From the NCBI GenBank assembly GCA_963631545.1, contig CAVGRN010000026.1:1-25931 (forward strand): 25,931 bases of DNA, in the 5' to 3' direction. The position numbers and the translations under genes were made by a program. Below the pieces are notes generated by a model, which worked only from the letters and a program-made list of their open reading frames with translations, searched no databases and had not been told where the DNA came from. Source of the DNA: UBA1181 sp963631545. GTDB taxonomy: Bacteria; Bacteroidota; Bacteroidia; Bacteroidales; Paludibacteraceae. Below are positions 17,802 through 24,818 of the stretch, piece by piece (position 1 is the stretch's first letter; every line of letters starts with the position of its first letter).

Positions 17802-19205
17802 TTATTCTCCGATGTAAGTACGAACACATCTGAAACCTAAGAACGATCTGTTCTCGTTTTGGTACTCGTAAGTACGAACACCACACTGCAAGAAGATTCC
17901 GACATCCTTCCAAGAACCACCACGAATGACCTTTCTTCTCATCACGTCCTTGTCGTTACTCTTCGCATTGTATTGGTAACTTGGGTTCAAGTCGTGTACA
18001 AAGGTATAGTTAGACTCATGGTATGCAGAAGACGTCCACTCCGATACGTTTCCAGCCATATCATACAAACCGAAATCATTTGGTGGGTAAGAAGCGACCT
18101 TTGACGAAATCAAATAACCATCATCAGTATAGTTACCTCTCTGAGGTTTGAAGTTTGCCAAGAAGCAACCTTTGGCAGTACGAATGTAGTTACCTCCCCA
18201 AGGGTACATTGACAAATCCTTGCCACCACGGGCTGCATATTCCCACTCGGCCTCTGTTGGAAGGCGGTAGTCTTGAACCCTCACACCTCCATTAGAAATT
18301 TGGTATGAGTTATACAAGTAAGAACGCCAGTGGCAGAACGCCTGAGCCTGTTCCCAAGACACCCCGACAACTGGATACTCGCCGTATCCTGGGTGGGTGA
18401 AATACAATCTCATATAAGGCTCGTTGTATGCGTAAGTGTAATCACGAATCCAGCACAAAGTATCAGGATAAATATTCACACGCTTTACCGAAATAAAGTC
18501 TGAGCGTTTCTTCAACTCACGATAAACTGTTATGTTTTCAATTTCGCCTCTCTCGTTGTAGATGGAAGTATCCTTTCTTACCATCACATCCGCACTATCC
18601 TTGGTCTTACCCAAGCCAGCGATACTGCGGTTGTAACGACCCAACAACGGATCAAATTTGTTCTCCTTCATCGCAGCCTGTACATAATCTACCCAAGAGT
18701 AGTTATACATCAGCAAAGTGCTGTTGAACTCTGGCAAGAAGTCAATCTTATCTTCACCCTGATAGAACAAACTATCCATTGCCATACGCTGATCCTCAGT
18801 TGCTTTCGTCCAAGGAATTTTCTTTTTCCAATTCAGGTAAGGTTTTTCCAACTCATTACCCTGTTTGTCTTGGTAGATCTTGTACGTCTCGTCCACCTCA
18901 GACAACTTTTCTCTTGCAATAGAGTCTCTAACCCATTGCACGAATTGCAAATACTCGCCGTTGGTGATTTCCGTTTCATCCATCCAGAAAGCATCAACAG
19001 ACACCGTACGCGACTGGGACGACATTGCCCAGTTGGCATCCTGATCATTCTGACCCATTGTGAAAGAACCACGCTTCACATAAAGCATTCCGTAAGGAAC
19101 CGGCTCCTTCCAGGATTTGTTGTAAACTCCCACCAATTCTCCATTTTCCCCACTGCACGCAGCGAGAAGGACGGCGACTAATGAAATAATTAACAGCTTT
19201 TTCAT
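17802..19205 (-). CDS. gldK: Type IX secretion system lipoprotein GldK/PorK
   Basis: 467 aa from the ATG at 19205. The N-terminus MKKLLIISLVAVLLAAC is a lipoprotein signal with the acylated Cys at 17; an ATG three codons upstream is possible but adds nothing. The rest is a formylglycine-generating-enzyme-like (sulfatase-modifying factor) fold: MLYVKRGSFTMGQNDQ, VDAFWMDETEITNGEYLQFV, RLPTEAEWEYAARGG, GLYDMAGNVSEWTSSAYH, VIRGGSWKD, and RSFLGFRCVR near the C-terminus. In the T9SS this fold is structural, not enzymatic: GldK forms a ring with GldN, tethered to the inner face of the outer membrane. It lies 41 nt after the PorP-like gene and 44 nt before gldL. Confidence 0.95.
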   Translation of the reverse strand: MKKLLIISLVAVLLAACSGENGELVGVYNKSWKEPVPYGMLYVKRGSFTMGQNDQDANWAMSSQSRTVSVDAFWMDETEITNGEYLQFVQWVRDSIAREKLSEVDETYKIYQDKQGNELEKPYLNWKKKIPWTKATEDQRMAMDSLFYQGEDKIDFLPEFNSTLLMYNYSWVDYVQAAMKENKFDPLLGRYNRSIAGLGKTKDSADVMVRKDTSIYNERGEIENITVYRELKKRSDFISVKRVNIYPDTLCWIRDYTYAYNEPYMRLYFTHPGYGEYPVVGVSWEQAQAFCHWRSYLYNSYQISNGGVRVQDYRLPTEAEWEYAARGGKDLSMYPWGGNYIRTAKGCFLANFKPQRGNYTDDGYLISSKVASYPPNDFGLYDMAGNVSEWTSSAYHESNYTFVHDLNPSYQYNAKSNDKDVMRRKVIRGGSWKDVGIFLQCGVRTYEYQNENRSFLGFRCVRTYIGE

Positions 19206-19246
19206 GATAAACACTTTATTATCTTTGTCATTTTTATTTTTCCGTT

Positions 19247-20233
19247 TTACAATATTCGTTCACTCTTATATTTGTTCTTCCTCGCAAATTGAGGCTTGAA
19301 ACTATAACGCAAAGACACTTCATGACTTCCCCCCGACTTTATCATTTTCGAAGTTGGCAAATCATAAGAGTAGCCTATGCGGAGACCTTGAATAACATCT
19401 ATCCCGAAAAGGAAGACGAACGCATCTCCAAACCTATAAGAAATTCCACCTCTCACTCTTTTAGAATATTCAAAGATCCCGCTCAATTCTGCCTGCCACA
19501 ACGCAAAATCCGTTCGGAACTGGGCGGACGGCGTTATCGTCCATCCCGGCGTGTGCGTCTCAAACGTGTACCCTCCAGCCGCATAAAAGCAACGTGGGAC
19601 ATACATCTGATACTGCTCAGAGCCTAAGTCCACCTTCGGTGCAGACAAATGCAACACGGAAACTCCAGCAAACCACTTCTCCGTTTGGTAAACACAACCA
19701 AATGAAACATCAAAAGCGATGTCGCTGTATTCTTCACTCGTGAAGCCATTCACAAAAGGGTCTGTTTCTTTATGGTATTCATCACCTTCCAACAACTCGC
19801 CATCGCCACCCGTCAAATCAACACCATCCTTATCAAACGTCTGGCTCAGGAAGCCGACATTCAGTCCCATACCCAACTCGCCTTTCGTGAGTTTGAACCT
19901 GTACGAATACTGTAAAAGAACGCCTTGGTTTTTGAACAAACCTATATCATCTCTCGAAAAAATCAAACCCAGCCCATGTTTCTTATCCCCTATTCGCAAA
20001 GGATAGGACACTGAAAGCAGGAAATTTGTCGGAGCATCCCGGAATCCAGCCCACTGCAACCTGTAAACGCCTCCCACACTCATCAAATCATCCGCCGCAA
20101 CCATTGCGGGGTTTTCAACCTCCCGGAACTCCATATATTGGCTCAGTTGAGGACTTTTCTGCGCTTTCACACTACAGAAAGGAATAGCCATAACCAACGA
20201 AACCGCCAGCAAGAGCCTCTCCATATAACGCAT
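19247..20233 (-). CDS. porP: PorP/SprF-family type IX secretion outer-membrane protein
   Basis: 328 aa from the ATG at 20233. This start is chosen because GGAGGG lies 7 nt upstream and the signal peptide (ending FCSVKA) fits; 20254 and 20224 are alternatives. The mature protein opens with QKSPQLSQYMEFREVENPAM, a variant of the QDPQ-SQYM-NP-A- start of PorP/SprF proteins, and continues as a beta-barrel (GVYRLQWAGFRDAP, FLLSVSYPLRI, LGLIFSRDDIGLFKNQGV, YSYRFKLTKGELGMGLNVGF). PorP is an outer-membrane component that interacts with the GldKN ring and cargo C-terminal domains. Its location directly before gldK is the standard T9SS arrangement, so this is probably the core PorP and not one of the accessory paralogues. 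Confidence 0.9.
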   Translation of the reverse strand: MRYMERLLLAVSLVMAIPFCSVKAQKSPQLSQYMEFREVENPAMVAADDLMSVGGVYRLQWAGFRDAPTNFLLSVSYPLRIGDKKHGLGLIFSRDDIGLFKNQGVLLQYSYRFKLTKGELGMGLNVGFLSQTFDKDGVDLTGGDGELLEGDEYHKETDPFVNGFTSEEYSDIAFDVSFGCVYQTEKWFAGVSVLHLSAPKVDLGSEQYQMYVPRCFYAAGGYTFETHTPGWTITPSAQFRTDFALWQAELSGIFEYSKRVRGGISYRFGDAFVFLFGIDVIQGLRIGYSYDLPTSKMIKSGGSHEVSLRYSFKPQFARKNKYKSERIL

Positions 20234-20257
20234 TATAGCTCCCTCCAAAACCAATTA

Positions 20258-20289
20258 CAATATTACTATTTTTTACAATAATTCACAAA
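20258..20289 (-). promoter_or_regulatory. Candidate promoter of the porP-gldKLMN operon
   Basis: On the minus strand, TTTG (20289-20286) is followed after 20 nt by TAATATTG (20265-20258), one mismatch from TAnnTTTG. Start of transcription would be about 20250, 17-20 nt before the chosen ATG. Upstream there are A-tracts of 6, 8 and 9 bases (20339-20344, 20321-20328, 20308-20316) that could act as an UP-like or curved element. The remainder of 20290-20349 holds no gene. Confidence 0.4.
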
Positions 20290-20349
20290 TGGTACTCCCA
20301 TTTTACCTTTTTTTTTGCGGTTTTTTTTCAACAATCCGTTTTTTAAGGG

Positions 20350-20571
20350 TTAATACTCCTCCTCATTGAAGAAGAAATCCTCCTTGCTGGGATAGTCTGG
20401 CCAAATATCTTCGATGCTTTCGTAGATCTCGCCTTCGTCCTCCATCTCCTGAAGGTTTTCTATCACTTCCAACGGAGCACACGAACGCACCGCAAAATCG
20501 ATCAACTCATCCTTGGTTGCAGGCCATGGAGCATCCTCCAACTTCGAAGCCAATTCCAATGTCCAATACAT
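20350..20571 (-). CDS. Small acidic DUF2795 protein
   Basis: 73 aa, beginning MYWTLELASKLEDAPWPATK, then ELIDFAVRSCAPLEVIENLQ, and a very acidic tail (EDEGEIYESIEDIWPDYPSK, FFFNEEEY). This matches the small DUF2795 family common in Bacteroidota; the PWPATKDELIDFA part is the core of that domain. No signal peptide or membrane helix, so it is cytoplasmic. Its function is unknown. It appears monocistronic, with a good Bacteroidota promoter 66 nt upstream and no clear terminator before the T9SS operon. Codon use looks normal, and conservation of the domain supports a real gene despite the small size. Confidence 0.85.
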   Translation of the reverse strand: MYWTLELASKLEDAPWPATKDELIDFAVRSCAPLEVIENLQEMEDEGEIYESIEDIWPDYPSKEDFFFNEEEY

Positions 20572-20636
20572 AGCATCAGATTTTATCAGTTATTTTTCTC
20601 GCACCCTTTGCGGACTCATTTTCCACAAGGGGTTTG

Positions 20637-20667
20637 CAAAAATATACTTTTTTCCTTTCAAGACAAT
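20637..20667 (-). promoter_or_regulatory. Promoter of the DUF2795 gene
   Basis: The minus strand has ATTG (20667-20664), then 19 nt, then TATTTTTG (20644-20637), a full match to the -7 consensus and a 3-of-4 match to the -33 TTTG at the ideal spacing. It would give a leader of about 60 nt. The rest of 20572-20723 holds nothing else I can support. Confidence 0.6.
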
Positions 20668-20723
20668 TTTTTGATAATAAAAATGCGATATGACTTGCAA
20701 AAAGTTTCAATGTTCACGCAGGT

Positions 20724-21500
20724 CTATCCTTTGAAAAACGGAGGCATATAGAATAAATTGTATTCCTCCTTCTGCAAATTCTCATCAAAAAACAGGATTC
20801 CATAATGAAAGAGTTCCACGCTCACACGTACTTTCCCTTCTCTCTTCAACCTGAGCCACATTGCCTCTCGCTCCGGAGTCCTGTATATGTCGGACAAAAC
20901 AACCACGGCGTGCTGCGTCAAACCGTCCCACACCTTCCGAATCGTCTGATCCACCATTTCAGGTGTCGCCATCCTTCCTACATACAGAAAATCAATCTTG
21001 CCCAAATCGACGATGGATTTTTCCAAAGCACAGCTAAACTCCCCTCCTAAGGCCTGGATGTTCGCCAACCCCACCTTGCTGAAATTCATATTGGCAAGGT
21101 CGGCAACCGATTGGCCGCTGCCGACGGAGCGAGTAGTCCGCTTCGAGTCTGACGCCGAAAGGTAGAGCGTTGTTATGCCCACACTCTCCCCCACTTCAAG
21201 CACGGTCTGCGGTTTAAAGTACTGCGTCCAGCGGAACAAGAGTTGATCATACGACGGAGAGAAAGTTTCTTCCTTTATATAAGTGGAGATTTTTCTGTCT
21301 TTTCCCCCCTGGTCGGCAATTAACTTTGGCGCGTTGTTTAGGATTTTCCGGAGATTCTCTATTTGGCTGAACCTATAATATGGATAGGTTTCTTCCGTGA
21401 CCATCGTCACAAAATAGTAAAGGAATGGGGAGTGGATGCCAAACCCCCGCCTGTGCTTAGATCTGAACAGATAGCGTATATATTTCCAGAAATACGACAT
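20724..21500 (-). CDS. Class I SAM-dependent methyltransferase-fold protein (possibly degenerate)
   Basis: 258 aa. The N-terminus SKHRRGFGIHSPFLYYFVT is typical of a Bacteroidota family of O-methyltransferase-like proteins. The SAM-binding strand-loop is TVLEVGESVGITTLYL (99-114). In the position where related proteins have an acidic active-site or metal-binding segment of the form DGNH, this one reads IDFLYVGRMATPE (169-181), with no Asp after the strand; the later segment SDIYRTPEREAMW (203-215) is retained. It could be a small-molecule or envelope methyltransferase that has lost metal dependence, or a non-catalytic relative. Substrate unknown. It lies 73 nt downstream of efp beyond a terminator-like hairpin, with no obvious promoter of its own, so it may be expressed by read-through. 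Confidence 0.72.
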   Translation of the reverse strand: MSYFWKYIRYLFRSKHRRGFGIHSPFLYYFVTMVTEETYPYYRFSQIENLRKILNNAPKLIADQGGKDRKISTYIKEETFSPSYDQLLFRWTQYFKPQTVLEVGESVGITTLYLSASDSKRTTRSVGSGQSVADLANMNFSKVGLANIQALGGEFSCALEKSIVDLGKIDFLYVGRMATPEMVDQTIRKVWDGLTQHAVVVLSDIYRTPEREAMWLRLKREGKVRVSVELFHYGILFFDENLQKEEYNLFYMPPFFKG

Positions 21501-21516
21501 TCCTTATTTAATATAG

Positions 21517-21551
21517 AAAAAAGGACGAGGAGACCTCAAACAGCCTCCTCG
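21517..21551 (-). terminator. Terminator of efp
   Basis: CGAGGAG (21526-21532) and CTCCTCG (21545-21551) form a perfect 7-bp stem with a 12-nt loop. On the minus strand TCC and then TTTTTT follow. It lies 22 nt after the efp stop and ends 16 nt before the methyltransferase ATG. Confidence 0.65.
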
Positions 21552-21573
21552 CTCTCTGATACCTTCGGATAGG

Positions 21574-22137
21574 TTATTTCACTCTTTCAACGTATGAGCC
21601 GTCGCGAGTGTCGACAACGATAGTTTCGCCCTCGTTGATGAACAAAGGCACACGTACCGTTGCGCCCGTCTCTACGGTTGCAGGCTTCAAGGTGTTTGTT
21701 GCGGTGTCGCCCTTGATTCCAGGCTCCGTGTAAGTAATCTTCAATTGAGTTTTCACTGGCATTTCGGCGAAGAGAACGGTTTCTGTGGATGCGTCGAGCA
21801 CTACCTCAACGATGTCCCCCTCCTTCATAAAATCAACTCCTGTGATCAAGTCGTGGGCGATAGGGAACTGCTCGTAAGTTTCCGTATTCATAAACATATA
21901 CTCATCACCCTCCTTGTAAACGTACTGGTGGTCGCGACGCTCAACTCTTACGTCCTCCAACTTCTCACCAATGTTGAAACGGCGTTCCAAAACACGGCCG
22001 TCGACAACATTCTTCAATTTAGTACGCATAAACGTGTTACCTTTTCCTGGCTTCACATGCAGGAACTCAATACAGAAATAGAGGTTGCCGTCCATACGGA
22101 TGCAAGTTCCATTCTTAATGTCTTGTGCATTAATCAT
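21574..22137 (-). CDS. efp: Elongation factor P
   Basis: 187 aa, the normal length for EF-P, which binds stalled ribosomes and helps form peptide bonds between consecutive prolines. The N-terminal KOW-like domain contains the loop HVKPGKGNTFMRTKLKN, with Lys32 at the tip where modification occurs in other bacteria. The two OB domains follow, ending in FINEGETIVVDTRDGSYVER. The ATG at 22137 gives MINAQDIKNGTCI, the usual start; a longer in-frame reading to 22308 adds 57 residues with no family similarity and crosses the predicted promoter. No modification enzyme (EpmA/EpmB or EarP type) is nearby. It has a well-formed promoter and is divergent from tyrS. Confidence 0.96.
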   Translation of the reverse strand: MINAQDIKNGTCIRMDGNLYFCIEFLHVKPGKGNTFMRTKLKNVVDGRVLERRFNIGEKLEDVRVERRDHQYVYKEGDEYMFMNTETYEQFPIAHDLITGVDFMKEGDIVEVVLDASTETVLFAEMPVKTQLKITYTEPGIKGDTATNTLKPATVETGATVRVPLFINEGETIVVDTRDGSYVERVK

Positions 22138-22194
22138 ACGATCTCTTTGCTTATTTTTAAATTTATTTTTTCTCTGAGCGAACTCGTCGGGTTG

Positions 22195-22225
22195 CAAAAA
22201 TAAAACTTTCCACCGAAAAATCAAA
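22195..22225 (-). promoter_or_regulatory. Promoter of efp
   Basis: The minus strand reads TTTG (22225-22222), a 19-nt spacer, then TATTTTTG (22202-22195): a full match to the Bacteroidota consensus at both boxes and the spacing. Leader about 50 nt. This promoter lies inside the longer possible efp reading frame and so supports the start at 22137. Confidence 0.7.
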
Positions 22226-22268
22226 AGCAACTGACTTCTAAAAGATTCCGATTCCTGAAAAGTTTGAC

Positions 22269-22276
22269 TATCTTTG
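22269..22276 (+). promoter_or_regulatory. -7 box TATCTTTG of tyrS
   Basis: TATCTTTG followed by C matches TAnnTTTG. At the ideal distance upstream there is only TTCC in place of TTTG. It is about 69 nt upstream of the tyrS ATG; transcription would start near 22283, right at a small hairpin. Confidence 0.55.
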
Positions 22277-22280
22277 CAAT

Positions 22281-22306
22281 AGCGGAGGAAACGCCGCTGT
22301 TTTTTC
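22281..22306 (+). terminator. Terminator-like hairpin at the start of the tyrS leader
   Basis: AGCGG (22281-22285) pairs with CCGCT (22294-22298) around an 8-nt loop that can add a G-C pair (22287-22292), followed by G and TTTTTT with one G inside the run. It looks like a short rho-independent terminator, but no plus-strand gene lies upstream, so it may instead be a 5'-end structure of the tyrS transcript or a weak attenuator. Confidence 0.4.
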
Positions 22307-22344
22307 ATTCATTAATACATATTAATTAAGGTACAATTAATTCG

Positions 22345-23640
22345 ATGAATTTTGTTGAAGAACTTAGATGGCGCGGCATGATCCAGGACATGACGCCAGG
22401 AACGGAAGAGCAATTGCAGAAAGAGATGACCTCGGCTTATTTGGGAATTGACCCTACGGCCGACTCTTTGCATATCGGACACCTTGTAGGTGTGATGATG
22501 CTCCGCCATTTTCAGCGTAGCGGACACAAGCCTATCGCGCTTATCGGTGGCGCTACGGGAATGATTGGCGACCCATCTGGCAAGTCGCAAGAGCGTGTGT
22601 TGATCGATGAGCCACGCCTTCGCCACAACCAAGAGTGCATCAAGAAGCAGTTGGAAAAATTTCTCGATTTCAACAGCGATGCGCCAAATGCTGCAGAATT
22701 AGTCAACAATTACGACTGGATGAAAGAGTTCACCTTCCTTGATTTCATCAGAAACATTGGAAAACTCATCACGGTGAACTACATGATGTCGAAAGACTCG
22801 GTGAAAAGACGTTTCACGGGCGAGAACGGAGCCGACGGAATGTCATTCACAGAATTTTCATATCAGTTGCTTCAAGGATACGACTTCGTCTACCTCAACG
22901 AGCATAAGAACTGCAAACTTCAGTTGGGTGGAGCAGATCAATGGGGAAACATCACGACAGGAACGGAGATGATCCGCAAGATTTCGGGAGCGGAGGCTTA
23001 CGCATTAACTTGCCCGTTGATCACAAAGGCAGACGGTAAGAAATTCGGAAAAACAGAGCAAGGAAACGTATGGTTGGACAAACGTTACACCTCTCCGTAC
23101 AAGTTCTATCAGTTCTGGCTCAACGTGTCGGATGAAGATGCAGAGCGTTACATCAAGATTTTCACCAGTCTTCCAAAAGAAGAGATTGAGAGTTTGATCG
23201 CCGAGCAGAAAGAGAATCCGGGAGCGAGACCATTGCAGAAGAGATTGGCAAAAGAGATCACCGTGATGGTACACTCAGTAGAAGACTATGACGCAGCAGT
23301 AGAGGCATCCAACATTCTTTTCGGAAACGCGACATCAGACTCGCTCAAGAAATTGGATGACGAAACATTGTTGTCGGTATTCGAGGGAGTTCCACAGTTT
23401 GAGGTTTCAAAAGAGGAGATCAAGAACGGCATCAAGGTGGCCGACTTACTGACAGCCAATGCGAAGGTACTTCCATCCAAGGGAGAGTTCAGAAAGTTGG
23501 TGCAAGGAGGAGGAATCTCCATCAATAAAACAAAGGTAACAGACACCGAGATGGCAACCACTGCCGATATGTTGTTGAACGACCGCTTCATTCTTGTTCA
23601 GAAAGGCAAGAAGAACTACTTCTTGATTATTGCGAAATAA
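22345..23640 (+). CDS. tyrS: Tyrosyl-tRNA synthetase
   Basis: 431 aa, a class Ic synthetase that charges tRNA-Tyr. The HIGH motif is HIGH at 43-46 (ADSLHIGHLVGV), the tyrosine-binding region includes YQLLQGYDFVYLNE and QLGGADQWGNITTG, and the KMSKS equivalent is KFGKT at 233-237 (ADGKKFGKTEQGN). The C-terminal S4-like RNA-binding domain occupies about 360-431 (PSKGEFRKLVQGGGISIN). The ATG at 22345 gives MNFVEELRWRGM, as in homologues. It stands alone between a divergent efp and a downstream terminator, followed by a restriction-modification pair. Confidence 0.97.
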   Translation: MNFVEELRWRGMIQDMTPGTEEQLQKEMTSAYLGIDPTADSLHIGHLVGVMMLRHFQRSGHKPIALIGGATGMIGDPSGKSQERVLIDEPRLRHNQECIKKQLEKFLDFNSDAPNAAELVNNYDWMKEFTFLDFIRNIGKLITVNYMMSKDSVKRRFTGENGADGMSFTEFSYQLLQGYDFVYLNEHKNCKLQLGGADQWGNITTGTEMIRKISGAEAYALTCPLITKADGKKFGKTEQGNVWLDKRYTSPYKFYQFWLNVSDEDAERYIKIFTSLPKEEIESLIAEQKENPGARPLQKRLAKEITVMVHSVEDYDAAVEASNILFGNATSDSLKKLDDETLLSVFEGVPQFEVSKEEIKNGIKVADLLTANAKVLPSKGEFRKLVQGGGISINKTKVTDTEMATTADMLLNDRFILVQKGKKNYFLIIAK

Positions 23641-23664
23641 GCGATAAGAAATAGAGAGAGATAA

Positions 23665-23695
23665 CGCCAGGGGACGAGGGTTCTCTGGCGATTTT
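23665..23695 (+). terminator. Terminator of tyrS
   Basis: Bases 23665-23674 pair with 23681-23690 (10-bp stem with two G-U pairs, 6-nt loop), followed by ATTTT. It starts 25 nt after the tyrS stop and ends only 12 nt before the ATG of the DNA methyltransferase, so that gene has no room for its own promoter downstream of it. Confidence 0.7.
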
Positions 23696-23707
23696 AAAAT
23701 TAAAATT

Positions 23708-24817
23708 ATGACAAACAACGAAGAAAAAATAACAACATTTCCATTTTCTCCAATAGAACACCCTCGATTTAAGTTTATCGATTTGTTTGCTGGCATTGGA
23801 GGGTTTCGCATCGCACTTCAAAATGTAGGTGGAGAATGTGTATTTTCTTCTGAATGGAATAAATCCGCTCAAGAGACATACAGAAAAAACTTTGGTGAAA
23901 CACCGTATGGGGACATCACCTTAGACGAAACAAAATCGAAAATTCCACAAGATTTTGACATTTTATGTGGTGGATTTCCTTGTCAACCATTTAGTATTTG
24001 CGGAAAAAAACGAGGGTTTGAGGACACAAGAGGAACACTTTTCTTTGATGTATGCCAAATACTGAAAGAGAGACAACCTCAAGTATGCCTATTGGAGAAC
24101 GTTCAGCACCTCACCAACCACGACAAAGGCAGAACATTCAACGTTATAGTGGAGTCATTGCAAGATTTAGGATACAACGTTTCCTATAAAGTGCTAAATG
24201 CAAAAGATTTTGGATTAGCACAATCAAGGGAACGAATATTTATCGTAGGAAGTAGAGGTGGACTTTTTAATTTTGATAAATTAAAGAAAAAACCGACACC
24301 ACCATTGGAAGCCTTTTTGGATAAGGATGGAGATTTTTCCTACATTGAAAAGGATGAATACACGTTATTGGATGAGTCACTTGTCAAAACACAGGCGAAG
24401 ACAGGGCTTATATTTTGCGGATATAGGAACAAAGGGACCTGGAAAACAGGAGTAAAGCCCAACACGGAACATTTATCCCGCTGCCACAGACAACCCAACC
24501 GCATATACTCTATTAAAGGAATCCATCCTACCCTTCCATCTCAAGAAACATCAGGAAGATTTTTTATCTATATTCCAGAAGAAGACAAGGTCCGAAAATT
24601 AACCATCAATGAATGTTATAAGTTAATGGGCTTTCCTCCACAATTTATAAAGCATCCTATTCTTGGTGATCAATATCGACAATTAGGAAATTCTGTGGCG
24701 ATTCCTGTAGTACAAGCGATTGCGGAAGAGATTATTAAACAAGGATTAATAAACAAAAATATTACTGGAAATGATAACGTTATAGGACATTTACAACAAC
24801 TCGAGTTCTGTTTCTGA
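23708..24817 (+). CDS. Type II DNA (cytosine-5) methyltransferase
   Basis: 369 aa with the full set of m5C methyltransferase motifs in order: motif I DLFAGIGGF (25-33), motif IV GGFPCQPFS (88-96, catalytic Cys92), motif VI ENV (130-132), motif VIII QSRERIFIVG (172-181), a target-recognition region of about 100 residues (about 190-290, including SRCHRQPNRIYS and HPTLPSQETSGRF), motif IX RKLTINECYKLMGFP and motif X QLGNSVAIPV (325-334). It methylates C5 of a cytosine in a specific site and protects DNA from the adjacent endonuclease. The target sequence cannot be read from the protein. The gene is more A+T-rich than tyrS next to it, suggesting horizontal acquisition. It has no visible promoter and lies 67 nt after tyrS. 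Confidence 0.95.
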   Translation: MTNNEEKITTFPFSPIEHPRFKFIDLFAGIGGFRIALQNVGGECVFSSEWNKSAQETYRKNFGETPYGDITLDETKSKIPQDFDILCGGFPCQPFSICGKKRGFEDTRGTLFFDVCQILKERQPQVCLLENVQHLTNHDKGRTFNVIVESLQDLGYNVSYKVLNAKDFGLAQSRERIFIVGSRGGLFNFDKLKKKPTPPLEAFLDKDGDFSYIEKDEYTLLDESLVKTQAKTGLIFCGYRNKGTWKTGVKPNTEHLSRCHRQPNRIYSIKGIHPTLPSQETSGRFFIYIPEEDKVRKLTINECYKLMGFPPQFIKHPILGDQYRQLGNSVAIPVVQAIAEEIIKQGLINKNITGNDNVIGHLQQLEFCF

Positions 24818-24818
24818 C

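Noticed and set aside
20287..20316. Plus-strand hairpin AAATGG/CCATTT followed by a T9 run
   Set aside because: It resembles a terminator, but no plus-strand gene lies upstream; the T run is better seen as A-tracts upstream of the T9SS promoter.
22138..22308. Longer efp start at 22308
   Set aside because: It adds 57 residues with no EF-P similarity and covers a consensus promoter; MINAQDIKNG at 22137 is the family start.
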